DNA from: Centrapalus pauciflorus
Lineage: Eukaryota > Streptophyta > Magnoliopsida > Asterales > Asteraceae
Direction of reading: 5' to 3'
Assembly: GCA_020465985.1 (NCBI GenBank)
Contig: JAANYP010004256.1
Span: 248,001-312,000, forward strand
DNA: 64,000 nucleotides
In this document: piece after piece, positions 1-9,483 of the stretch
Layout of the letters: every line of letters begins with the position of its first letter
Numbering within the stretch: the first letter of the stretch is position 1
Notes under the pieces: model-generated
What the model was told of the DNA's origin: nothing
What the model saw: only the letters and a program-made list of their open reading frames with translations
Databases searched by the model: none
Position numbers and translations under genes: made by a program

Positions 1-1907
1 GTATTTAATAAAATCAGATAAGTAGAGGGGTTAAATGGGTAATTAGCCGAAAGTTGGGAAATAAAAGACTTTTGGTCTTTTATTTGGATCATTTTAGCTC
101 TAACTTCTCAAGTTCTCTCTCAATCTCTCTCTAAACAATCTGCTGAGAATCGAATTGTGAAGCAAAATTCGTGGAACTTAATCTGAATATTATCAAGAAT
201 CAAAAGGATTTAAGGTAGAAATTAGTTTTAAAGTTTGAGGTTTTATTTTTGGAGAGAAAAGATGTAAAATTCGGATTTTTAATCTAAGGAAATGTTGTTT
301 CATGTACGTTATACTAGTTGGAAATCATCTCTTGAAGATTTATGAAGCTTTTGAAACAAGAATTGTTCGTTGAATCGATCTAAAAGGTTAGAAATCATAA
401 TTTTTATAACTTTTTGTGTTCTTGAAGAAAAGTCTATATTTTGGTTAAATCTGGACAAATCAGAGTGTTATAAATTGGGAAAAATGTGTAGAAACAACCC
501 AATAATGTTAATATAACATTTGATTAAGTTGCATGTGGCTAGAAATCGAATATGGAAATTTTTGAGTGAAACCCAGAAGTTGCGACCTGCATTTCGCAAG
601 TCGACTCGATGAGTCGCAGGGTGACTCGGTGAGTCGCCAATAACACTTGAATGAATCTTCAATAATGTATTAGTGTTGGATCCGAATTCGGCCAGGACCC
701 AAATTCAGACGAGACCCGAACTTAAATGAGACCCGAACCCAAATGAGATCCGAACCCGGACGGAATCGAACTCGGATGAGACCCGGACTCGGATGGGTCA
801 AAGTAATTCGAATGGATCCGAAATCTGGCCGAGACTCCATAATTCGGACCTCGACTCAGCGAGTCGGCTGCAGTTTATGTGAAATTTGGATGGGGTTTTA
901 AGTACCCGAAATTCTGGTTAATCAAATACACTTTTGAGATACTTTTTGTAACATACTAAGGTAAATAAAGGAGGGTTAATTGGGAATAATAACAACTCGA
1001 ATGATGAGATTTAAATGTGAGTTTCGGATGACGGTTCCGAATGTTGTAACACTTTCAATTGTACAAATTGATGCTCATTTGTTGATGAACATGATTATGA
1101 TATGTTTTCCTTATTGAAATGTAACATGTCCCTTGTGGTGTTGTTTAACCCACAGTGGGGTACTTTTGAGTCTGGTTAAAATCCCAAGGAGAAATAAAAT
1201 TAATTAAAGTTAATTAACGCACACACTGTGAGTACGTATGATTTCGCATGTTTATATCTGCTTTATGTTAGCTATTGCCTGCTGAGACATGTTGTTTCAC
1301 ATTGTTGCTTATTGCATGTCCGTTCTTTTGTTGTGCATCTATTGATGGACCGGCGGGTCGCATATGTTATTCCGATGTTACTGCGCTATATGATCCGGAG
1401 CTGATCCCTTTGAGGTTTTGGTAGGCAGTAAGTCATCCCCGATGTTATGTCTGTCTCAGATAGTTGGTTTAAATGCCGAGCTTTGGGCTCGTAGGAGCTG
1501 CCGCTCTTGTGTCGTACTTTGTGTACGTAGAGAGTATACGACGTGCGTCCTCGGTGATACTCTTGGGGGCTTCATAAGGATTTATAGAATGCGTAAATCT
1601 GTGTATTCACTAAGCTTTGCTTAACCCTCAGTTGTTGATATTTTTGCAAGAAAGTGTAAATCCGCTGCCGGACCTTCTAGTTAGCTCACACTTTTGAAGT
1701 CCTGGAAGATCGTATACTACTTTATCGGTAACTGAAAACATGGGATATTTGTTGTAATATTTGGGAGGTTGTAATATTTCATCGAGTAATTAGAATTATA
1801 TTGGATCCTTATATCACCGTAGGGTGTTGACAAATGTACTTTAACTATGTATTTTAATGCTTCCTCAATCTTATTAAGCATTCGAATCATTATGTACTTA
1901 TTTGTAT
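1..1907 (+). repeat. 5' LTR of element B, left part (continues at 15414-15467)
   Basis: It aligns with 21081-22780, with scattered substitutions. Relative to the 3' LTR it holds an extra 176 bp (1136-1311), bounded by a short TTG repeat. At 600-870 lie repeated near-palindromes of the type GACTCGGTGAGTC and a run of degenerate repeats around GACCCGAACTCGGATGA. The short ORFs in it are on neither conserved frame and look random. It is interrupted at 1907/1908 by element A. Confidence 0.85.
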
Positions 1908-2574
1908 TGTTGGTACACCCTGTGTGACGATAGCAGTCTAATCGATCAGCATTTTGGTTTAAGTAATATTCTGAGTATTGAGAATTAACAAGTGTTTTGA
2001 TATATATGTTTATATGTGTTTGTCTGTTATTGATTGTGTGTTTGAACTTGATGTAACATATTACAAGAAGTTCAAACATAAAGGTCAAAGATTAACTCAA
2101 GCATAAGTAAAACATAAGTTTCATCACTTAAGTGTTTAAGTATTTTGGCTAGATTCGAATTACTTAAGGGAAGACATTCGAATCTGTGATAGATTCGAAT
2201 GTGACCCTAGATTCGAAAGGTGCCCAGATTCGAGAATGTCATTGTGGACAGACTCGAATGGGCCTTGGGCCAGATTCGAGTTTGGCCCACATCAGACTCG
2301 AATCAGGGTCTATAATTAGGGATAGACTCGAGTCAGTAGTGGACTTTAAGCAGAATTCGTGAGGAATTAAGCTTAAGGCGATCTCGAGTTTATCATCAGC
2401 TTTAGGTCCGTTTCGGAGAGATTTAGTTCGTAGGATCGTTCGTGTGTCGTTCGTTCAGCGTCTAATAGTCTCCGTGTTTCGTGGTTGAGAGTTGTCCGTC
2501 TAACCGTTAACGAGGATTCCGCACTCGTTTACGGATCCGCGTCTAGATAGATCTTAGTAGTGGTAGACCTTACA
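1908..2574 (+). repeat. 5' LTR of copia element A
   Basis: TGTTGG...CTTACA termini, 667 bp, the same length as the 3' LTR. A TATA-like TATAATTAG sits at 2311, followed by about 260 bp of conserved R/U5 containing AACGAGGATTCCGCACTCG, which recurs in LTRs J, K, E and F. Between 2140 and 2350 the motif ATTCGAAT/ACTCGAAT and close variants recur about ten times. Confidence 0.93.
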
Positions 2575-2576
2575 AG

Positions 2577-2588
2577 TGGTATCAGAGC
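2577..2588 (+). other. Primer-binding site of A (tRNA-iMet type)
   Basis: TGGTATCAGAGC lies two bases after the LTR end. It is complementary to the 3' end of plant initiator methionine tRNA, the usual primer of copia elements. Confidence 0.9.
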
Positions 2589-3244
2589 CTACGGAGTGTT
2601 CTTGGTGTTCTTCGTGTTCATCAAATTCATTCTAGGTTTCTTGACACTAGTTGGACGGTTTTTCTCTCAAAATCGACTTTTTGAGCTTAGCAAATTCATA
2701 TTCAGCAAATACTTTGTGGTTTTCTCGTTTTTGATCGAAACCATTATTTTTCGTTAGAAAAATACTGGTTTAATCTGAAAATCGTTAAAAAATCAAAGTA
2801 TTCACTGTTTTTCGAGTTTGCGGCGCTCGAATCTAATAGGGGCAATTAGGGTTTCACTTTAGTCTCGAGTCTAATCTAAATCTGCTCCATTTCGAGTCTG
2901 TTTCAGTAGGTTTCGAATCTGTGTCGAGTCTGTTGCTTCATTCGAATAGGATCTCGAGTCTATTTAGTTTCGAGTTTATTTCGAGTCTAGCTTAGTTTCG
3001 AATAGTGGTTTCGAATCTGCTGATTTCCTCGAGTTTGCTGTCTTCGAATCTAGGGACCGTCGACTCTAAGGACGTTCTCGAATCTGCCATAATTTCCAAT
3101 CTAATTGAATTTTAACACTTAATCGAATTTAATCCCAAAAGATTTACCCTTAATTAGTTTCGAATCTACCTAGATTCGAAAAAGTTAGTCTAAATCAGTT
3201 TCGAATTAAATTAATTAAGTTCAAACTCAATTTCTTTTGAAAAG
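2589..3244 (+). other. Leader (5' UTR) of element A, motif-rich
   Basis: Non-coding stretch between PBS and gag ATG. From 2815 to 3210 it is packed with TTCGAATCT, TCGAGTCT and related words (about twenty occurrences by eye). The same region of J has the same organisation with TTCGAGTTT variants. No conserved ORF was seen. It probably holds packaging and translation signals, but none is identifiable with certainty. Confidence 0.6.
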
Positions 3245-4828
3245 ATGTCAACTCTTCAGAAATTCTTAGAAATGGACCACGAGGTCGGAAAGGCAAACGC
3301 ACCGCCTAAGCTGATGAAGGTCGAGGACTATTACTGGTGGAAGGACCGATTTACCGATTTCGTACGTTTCAACGATATGCGCATGTGGGTGTGCATAGAT
3401 GAAGGGTATATTCCACCGGTCTCTGAAGTTGAAGGCCGTCAAAAGGTCTTGTCATACCAGATGATGAAGGAGGATGACAAGAAATTATTTGAAGCCGAAA
3501 ATAAAGCTTTCTCCATCATCCGTATGGCTTTACCTCAGGATATACTGCACACATTTCGGACTCAAAGGACGTCGAAGGAACTTTGGGAGTCTCTCGAGAA
3601 AAGGTGTGAGGGTAATCCTAGGGTACGTAGAAAGCGTACAGAGCTGTTGAAACAACAGTTTGCGATTTTCAAGGCAATTAAGGATGAACAGCTGGATGAT
3701 ATTATCACCAGATTCTATCACCTGATAACGGAACTTGAAAGTCATGGAATTGAGTATTCTGACACTGACAAGAACAACAAGCTTCTTGATGCCCTACCAG
3801 CCAAATGGGCTATGTACGTGGCAATGATTAAGCTGAATGAGGACAAATACTATACTCAATCTCTCGATGACATTGTGGGAACGTTGAGGGCATATCACTT
3901 CGATTTAATTAAGGCCGAGACTGATTACGAGCAAGTCCAGAATCCAGCAATGTATTTTGGAAAGGCAACTAAATCTTCAGTGACAGCCGAACCGAAGTCT
4001 GCTATAGCGTTTTTCTCTGGAGAAACATCGTCACCAGCAGAGTCTGAAGACTCATTGAATCGCGCGTTCTTAGGGTTAGGAAGATCGGAAGAACCGCAGC
4101 CTCAAGTCCAACAGGCATCGACATCGCAGAGTTATTCGAAGATGCCCATGAGCGCAAAGTCAGCGGAAGAGCATTTGAATCTACTTGCTTCTTTTGTGGC
4201 CGCATATGGAAATTGTGTTCAAGGGAAGATTAACGATCCTGCTCTATGGGACGAGGATTACGATCAGGTCGACCCTGATGACTTAGAGGAAATGGATCTT
4301 AAGTGGCAACTGGCCATGGTGACCCAGAGGGTTAAGAGATTCATTAAGAGGACTGGAAGGAATCTACAGATGAATAACAAGGGGATAGGGTTTGATAAGT
4401 CCAAGGTGAAGTGCTACAACTGTCAGGGATTGGGACACTTCGCCAGGGAGTGTCAGAGACCGAAGGTAGAGACATACCAAGGACAAAGTCAGCATCAGGG
4501 ACAGTACCAAAATCAGTCCCAACAACGATATGTTCCAAGTTCTTCATCTGGCAGAGCCAATCTAGCTGGTTTACTATCGAACGTCACTTCAGATCGACAG
4601 CTAGATGGTACGTATGATTTGAGCTCACATCCTGAGTCGAACGCTAGAGCCTTCATGGCTGAAGTCACAGAAACGGGGTGTGATGGGAATGAGCAGACTA
4701 CACGGGACAGCAGTCCAATGTGGGTAGAGAAGGTGAATGATCAGACAGTGCTGGAGTTTGCTGCTCAGATGGCCAACGTGGAATCTGATAACTCTAAGGT
4801 TAGTCTATCTTACTCTCTATTTCAATAA
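3245..4828 (+). CDS. gag: Gag, N-terminal and first zinc-knuckle part (element A)
   Basis: Capsid/nucleocapsid precursor of a copia element. ATG 3245 is the first ATG after the leader and aligns with the ATG of J at 51122. The first 250 residues are the UBN2/copia Gag-type region (YYWWKDRF near residue 28, then helical segments and KELWESLEKRCEGNPRVRRKR near 112). A CCHC zinc knuckle, CYNCQGLGHFARECQRP, lies at about residues 390-406 and a Gln/Ser-rich tail follows. The frame closes at TAA 4826-4828, where J reads GAA, so this is a nonsense mutation. Codon 518 (AAG, 4796-4798) is followed by GTTAGT, a possible splice donor discussed separately. Homology to copia Gag is clear; the stop as a copy-specific lesion is inferred from J. 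Confidence 0.85.
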   Translation: MSTLQKFLEMDHEVGKANAPPKLMKVEDYYWWKDRFTDFVRFNDMRMWVCIDEGYIPPVSEVEGRQKVLSYQMMKEDDKKLFEAENKAFSIIRMALPQDILHTFRTQRTSKELWESLEKRCEGNPRVRRKRTELLKQQFAIFKAIKDEQLDDIITRFYHLITELESHGIEYSDTDKNNKLLDALPAKWAMYVAMIKLNEDKYYTQSLDDIVGTLRAYHFDLIKAETDYEQVQNPAMYFGKATKSSVTAEPKSAIAFFSGETSSPAESEDSLNRAFLGLGRSEEPQPQVQQASTSQSYSKMPMSAKSAEEHLNLLASFVAAYGNCVQGKINDPALWDEDYDQVDPDDLEEMDLKWQLAMVTQRVKRFIKRTGRNLQMNNKGIGFDKSKVKCYNCQGLGHFARECQRPKVETYQGQSQHQGQYQNQSQQRYVPSSSSGRANLAGLLSNVTSDRQLDGTYDLSSHPESNARAFMAEVTETGCDGNEQTTRDSSPMWVEKVNDQTVLEFAAQMANVESDNSKVSLSYSLFQ

Positions 4829-5692
4829 TTATGTGCTTTGTGTGCTACTTCTAATGATAGGTTAAATCTAGTCTTAGAATCACATAAAACCATATCTGCT
4901 CAAAATGAGAACTTAAAAATAGAAAACGCTAGCCTAAATGATATCAAGCAAGATCTAAAAGAAAAGCTTAAGGCTGATGCTCAAGACGTAGTAGTTCTAA
5001 AAGACAAACTCAGTGAGCAGTGTGTTAGGATAGAGCTAATGTATGAGCACGTAGAGGCCTTGACAAAAAGTCTTAAGGACAAGGATATAGAGCTAGCAGA
5101 GACAAAAGTTAAGGTAGCAGAGGCAAATAGCAAGCTGGAGAAGTTTAGGAATTCGAGCCTGAATCTAGGGAAAGTCTTAGATGCCCAAAGACAGTCTAAG
5201 AAGCCCGTAGGTCTAGGTTTTCACGAAATTCCTCCACCTTTCAATGCCAACTATGTGCCTCAGCCTCAAGAGAACACTGACAAATCAGTAGACTTAGAGG
5301 AACTACCTGCACAGACACCTGAGCCTCTAGTAGAAAATGCACCTAAGGTGGCTGACTCAAACGTCAAGGTCAAGAAAGTGAAATTTGTGTCTTCCTCCAG
5401 TGAAACACCTGCAGGAAAACAGAATATTTCATGGGCTGACCAGGTCGATGAGTCAGACATCATAGCTGTACCAAAGGAAGTAGACACTAGTGAGACACCT
5501 AGATCTAAGGGAACAAACAAAAAGTCCATAGATAAGATGTCTTGCTTCAGATGTCACGAGAAAGGGCATGTTGCTTCTCACTGTCCACTTAGGAAAGCCG
5601 ATGTTACCCCTAAGACAGTGAACCCAACACCTGTCAAGCCCTCACCCAGTGTGGCAAGCAGCAGTAGTACTCAACCTACCAACAAGTTGTGA
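4829..5692 (+). CDS. gag: Gag, distal part with coiled coil and second zinc knuckle (element A)
   Basis: Same frame as 3245-4828, after the TAA at 4826, and colinear with the uninterrupted frame of J (52016-53647). Residues encoded by roughly 4860-5150 form a charged heptad-like coiled coil (NDRLNLVLESHK onward, rich in K, E, L and N). A Pro/Ser/Lys-rich segment follows, then a second CCHC knuckle, CFRCHEKGHVASHC, near 5543-5584. A gag this long with a second distal knuckle is unusual for copia elements. The frame is lost at about 5680 through an indel relative to J and ends at TGA 5690-5692. The whole segment lies inside the candidate intron 4799-6117. Confidence 0.75.
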   Translation, partial: LCALCATSNDRLNLVLESHKTISAQNENLKIENASLNDIKQDLKEKLKADAQDVVVLKDKLSEQCVRIELMYEHVEALTKSLKDKDIELAETKVKVAEANSKLEKFRNSSLNLGKVLDAQRQSKKPVGLGFHEIPPPFNANYVPQPQENTDKSVDLEELPAQTPEPLVENAPKVADSNVKVKKVKFVSSSSETPAGKQNISWADQVDESDIIAVPKEVDTSETPRSKGTNKKSIDKMSCFRCHEKGHVASHCPLRKADVTPKTVNPTPVKPSPSVASSSSTQPTNKL

Positions 5693-6096
5693 AAAACACA
5701 CCGGTTAAGGTTGGACCAAAGGAAGTGATTAGGACAAATTCACCGAATCGTGTCAATAATCAATCTAGGTCAGCACCACAACAAGTCTATAGGAGCACCA
5801 CACCTAGCAGGTCACATACTCCAGTTAGGTCACATACTCCAGTTAGACAGTATGCACCGGTAAGAGCTCAGGGATCACAGTCAGAAATGGCATATAATAG
5901 GAATTATTCTAGAGCTCCACAACAAATGCCTACACCAAGGCAAAGAGTGAACTTAAATCACTCGGCACCACAACAGAATTCAGTTCAAAGGCCCAAGTCA
6001 CCTGAAAGGCGAGATGGGTACTTGAAAGAGTTCACGTATGTGGACGAGAATGGTATTACCAAGTCAGTCATGGCTTGGGTTCCCCGTGATAACTAA
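5689..6096 (+). CDS. gag: Gag C-terminal basic/proline-rich tail (element A)
   Basis: Frame continuing gag after the indel near 5680. It encodes a Gln/Arg/Pro/Ser-rich basic tail with short SHTPVR repeats, then RRDGYLKEF..VDENGI. It ends VPRDN followed by TAA 6094-6096. The same stop follows the same residues in J (54009-54011), so it is probably the genuine end of Gag rather than a lesion. The protease frame resumes in the same phase immediately downstream (from 6097), so Pol would require read-through, or splicing across this stop. Confidence 0.7.
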   Translation: MKNTPVKVGPKEVIRTNSPNRVNNQSRSAPQQVYRSTTPSRSHTPVRSHTPVRQYAPVRAQGSQSEMAYNRNYSRAPQQMPTPRQRVNLNHSAPQQNSVQRPKSPERRDGYLKEFTYVDENGITKSVMAWVPRDN

Positions 6097-6111
6097 CCTC
6101 TTTTCTTTCAT

Positions 6112-6894
6112 GTGCAGGAGATAACTACAGGTCCAAACAACAAGTGGTTCGTCGACAGTGGTTGCTCCAGGCACATGACGGGGGAAAGAAGTCTACTCAC
6201 AGACTTCAAGGGGGGTAATAGGGGATTTGTATCATTCGCCGGTAACAAAGGAGGAAATATCACTGGAACTGGAGAAGTCACTAATGGGACGATTACTTTG
6301 GATCAAGTTTATCACGTTGATAAACTGGTTCATAATCTCATTAGTGTATCTCAAATCTGTGATAAGAAGAACTCGGTGTTATTTACTGACACTGAGGCGT
6401 TAGTGCTAAAGCCTGGATTCAAGATACCTGAAGATTGGATATTGATGCGGGCGCCAAGGAAGAATGACTTGTACATGCTCGATATGAACAAGCCAGATAC
6501 TTCGATGGGTCCGATCTGCTTACTATCAAAAGCTTCGGAGACGGAGTCCGTACTGTGGCACAGACGCATGGCTCACCTGCACCTAAGGAAGATGAATTAC
6601 ATAACGAAGAATGGACTGGTGCAGGGTGTGCCATTGAAGAGTTTTCAGTTCGAGGACAAGTGTCTACCGTGCATGAAGGGCAAACAGCATAAAAAGTCAC
6701 ACAAGTCCAAGAAACAAAATTCAATCGCCTCAACATTCGATTTGTTGCATATGGACCTTTTCGGCCCTATCAACAAAAGGAGTATAGGAGGTAGTTGGTT
6801 TTGCTTAGTTATCACTGACGATTACTCACGTTTTTCTTGGGTTTTCTTTTTAGGTACGAAGGACGAGACGGCTGCAAGCTCATCGGGTTCTTAG
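6112..6894 (+). CDS. pol: Pol: aspartic protease, GAG-pre-integrase and start of integrase core (element A)
   Basis: The frame is open from 6097, directly after the Gag stop. Protease motif WFVDSGCSRHMTG has its catalytic DSG at residues 15-17 counted from 6112. The GAG-pre-integrase zinc module H-H-C-C follows (LWHRRMAHLHL ... CLPCMKGKQH). The integrase core starts with DLFGPI and TDDYSRFSWVF, which hold the first acidic catalytic residue and its neighbourhood. The frame breaks at about 6874, where J has one more base (A GCTGCAAG versus J ACATCCAAG), and closes at 6892-6894. Copia domain order (integrase before RT) is established here and downstream. There is no ATG at the start, as expected for a region expressed by fusion or read-through. 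Confidence 0.85.
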   Translation: MQEITTGPNNKWFVDSGCSRHMTGERSLLTDFKGGNRGFVSFAGNKGGNITGTGEVTNGTITLDQVYHVDKLVHNLISVSQICDKKNSVLFTDTEALVLKPGFKIPEDWILMRAPRKNDLYMLDMNKPDTSMGPICLLSKASETESVLWHRRMAHLHLRKMNYITKNGLVQGVPLKSFQFEDKCLPCMKGKQHKKSHKSKKQNSIASTFDLLHMDLFGPINKRSIGGSWFCLVITDDYSRFSWVFFLGTKDETAASSSGS

Positions 6895-7183
6895 ACCAAG
6901 TGGAGAATCATACGGAAAAAGGGTTAAACATATTCGTAGTGATAATGGGACTGAATTCAAAAACACTGTAATTGGTGTATATTGCCTATCAAAGGGCATA
7001 GTGCATCAATTCAGTGCACCATATGAACCTCAACAGAATGGGGTGGCCGAACGTAAAAATAGAACTTTGATTGAAGCTGCAAGGACTATGCTTTCGGATT
7101 CAAAGCTTCCTACCATGTTTTGGGGGGAGGCAGTGAATACCGCGTGCCATATTTTAAACCGAGTCCTTACAGTCAAATCTTGA
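6895..7183 (+). pseudogene. pol: Pol: integrase core, frameshifted segment (element A)
   Basis: Continues integrase in shifted frames. SDNGT.FKN (second catalytic Asp) is near 6940-6965. The third catalytic residue region, PYEPQQNGVAERKNRTLIE, is near 7018-7076 and remains readable. Relative to J there are 1-nt deletions at about 6874, 6909 and 7181 (TCTTGAAC versus TCTTTGAAC), so three separate lesions disrupt the integrase of this copy. No substitution of the DD-E residues is seen. Confidence 0.75.
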
Positions 7184-9483
7184 ACAAAACATGCTATGAA
7201 ATTTTGAATAAACGGCCACCTAACTTAACTGGATTCGAACCGTTTGGAGTACCATGCACTCTTTTACGAACAAAACATCAACCGAAGTTTGGTGAAAAGG
7301 CTGACGAAGGATACTTCCTAGGTTACGTGCCGAACTCACCAAACAAACGGGTTTTTAACAAAACGAGTGGTACTGTGGAGATTGTGTATAATATTGAAGT
7401 CACAAGTTATACACATGAACACCAAACTGGTCCGGAATGGTTATTTGACTATGATAAGTTGTTTGAGTCATTTAACATTCCTTTGGATGATACTGTAGGT
7501 ACAATCGAAAAAGACATGGCGACGTTGCATCTAAATGACGATGGCCAAATTTTTCCGAGGACCACGTTCGAATCTACATCCGAGCCTACTGCGACTGTAG
7601 ATGAGTCTCCAGAAGTTGCTGATCAAGAGGCACCTACCACTGAGAATCAGACTCAAGCATCGAGTTCCAACTCTGAGGAAAATGACCGTGAGGAGGAAAA
7701 TATAGAAGCTGAGCCTGTTCCCCCATTAGGTGAAATAGGATCCAACCTAGGAGATAATCTAAGAGTTGATGATATAGAGACCTCTAGGATTAACAAGAAC
7801 CATCCAATAGAAAGCATCATAGGAAATCCTAACGAGGGTGTGAGGACTCGGAGTAGTGTAAATAACAACACTGTGTTGTTGTCGATGATAAACGACTCCG
7901 AGGCATATCACACATGTCTATATTCGTGTTTCATATCGCAAGTAGAGCCCAAAAATGTGCAAATGGCACTTAAGGATAACTCTTGGGTTGAAGCGATGCA
8001 GGAAGAACTTTCGCAATTTATGAAAATAGAAGTGTGGGAGTTAGTTCCGTTACCTCGAGGGGAAATAGCAATAGGAACCAAATGGGTTTTTAAGTGCAAA
8101 AGAGACGATCGGGGTATAGTCACGCGCAACAAGGCTAGATTAGTTGTAAAGGGTTTCAACCAAGAGGAGGGAATCGATTACAACGAAGTTTTTGCACCAG
8201 TAGCAAGGCTGGAAGCCATTAGGTTGTTTCTAGCGTTTGCCTCCTTCAAAGGCTTTAAGGTATATCAGCTAGACGTTAAGAGTGCTTTCCTATATGGGAA
8301 GGTGAAGGAGTTGGTGTATGTAGAACAACCGCCCGGATTTACAGATCCAAAATATCCTGATAGAGTATATCGCTTAGATAAGGCTCTATACGGATTACAT
8401 CAGGCACCTAGGGCATGGTATGAGACTCTATCCAACCATCTGTTAGAGAACGGTTTTGAAAGGGGTAGGATAGATAGTACCTTGTTTGTTAAGAGGAAGG
8501 GCGATCACTTTATCTTGGTACAAGTGTACGTCGATGATATCATCTTTGGATCATCAGACGAACAGATGTGCAAAGATTTCGAGAAGGTGATGAAGTCTAA
8601 GTTCGAGATGAGTGCCATGGGAGAGTTAAATTTCTTTTTAGGGTTACAAGTTGACCAAAAGAAGGAAGGGATGTTTATCCATCAAACTAAGTATGTCTAT
8701 GACATATTAGAACGGTTTGGGATGGAGGGAACTAAGTTGACTGCCCATTTCAGCACGCCGATTCAAGTGAATCACAATCTCGGGCCGGGTACTGAAAGTG
8801 ATACCGATGTGGATCCGACTTTATATCGGGCCATGATTGGGTCACTTATGTATTTAACTGCTTCAAGACCTGATATTATGTTTGCTGTTTGTATTTGTGC
8901 AAGGTTTCAAGCGAATCCGAAGGAGATGCATATGAAAGCTGTGAAGCGGATTCTACGATACCTCAAGTCGAAACCGAAGCTGGGACTTTGGTATCACGCA
9001 GAGGGAGATCTAGAGTTGGAGGCGTTCACAGATTCTGACTACGGAGGATGCAGCTTGACGCGCAAATCAACGACTGGAGGTTGTCAGTTCCTAGGAGGGA
9101 GACTGGTGTCCTGGCAATGCAAGAAACAAACGTCGGTAGCCGTGTCAACGTGCGAGGCCGAGTATGTTGCTGCTGGTAGTTGCTGCTCACAGGTTCTGTG
9201 GATACAACAACAATTGTGGGATTACGGTTTGGCTTACACTCAAACTCCAATTAGGATAGATAACCAGTCTACTATTGCTATAACTAATAATCCAGTCAAA
9301 CACAACAAAACAAAGCACATAGACATTAGGCATCATTTTATTCGTGATTGTGCTGAAAAGAACTTAATCAAACTGGTAAAAGTGGCAACAGAAGATAATA
9401 ATGCAGATTTATTTACCAAAGCGTTTGATAAGTCACGGTTTAAGTATTTAATTCAACTGAATGGAATGCGCAACCCAGAGTAA
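7184..9483 (+). CDS. pol: Pol: integrase C-terminus, reverse transcriptase, RNase H (element A)
   Basis: An uninterrupted frame open from 7120. The biologically relevant part starts after the frame restoration at about 7184 (LNKTCYEILN). It holds the integrase C-terminal segment (KRPPNLTGFEPFG, then GYFLGY), an acidic linker, and the copia RT (WVFKCKRDDRG; QLDVKSAFLYG with a catalytic Asp; YVDDIIFGS at 8527-8553 with the catalytic DD). RNase H follows (DSDYGGC at 9031, CEAEYVAAG at 9151, KHIDIRHHFIRD near 9314). It ends at TAA 9481. All RT and RNase H signature residues seen are intact. J carries the same region at 55842-57398, and E carries a broken copy on the minus strand. Confidence 0.93.

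Larger units (their letters stand above)
4799..6117 (+). other. Candidate spliceosomal intron joining Gag to Pol (element A)
   Basis: Donor AAG|GTTAGT at 4798/4799 follows gag codon 518 in phase 0. The acceptor region 6088-6117 reads CTAAC, a pyrimidine-rich tract (CCTCTTTTCTTTC) and TGTGCAG, followed by GAG in phase 0 of the protease frame. J has the equivalent pair, with the stronger donor AAG|GTAAGT at 52687/52688. Removing the segment would skip distal gag, its internal nonsense codon and frameshift, and the conserved gag TAA, which forms part of the CTAAC branch-point-like word. The sequence features are seen directly; use as an intron is inference. Stop-codon read-through is the main alternative. 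Confidence 0.45.

Noticed and set aside
1418..1624. 68-codon ORF with a counterpart at 22297-22563
   Set aside because: Both lie in the LTRs of B; the frame is extended differently in each copy, so there is no sign of selection.
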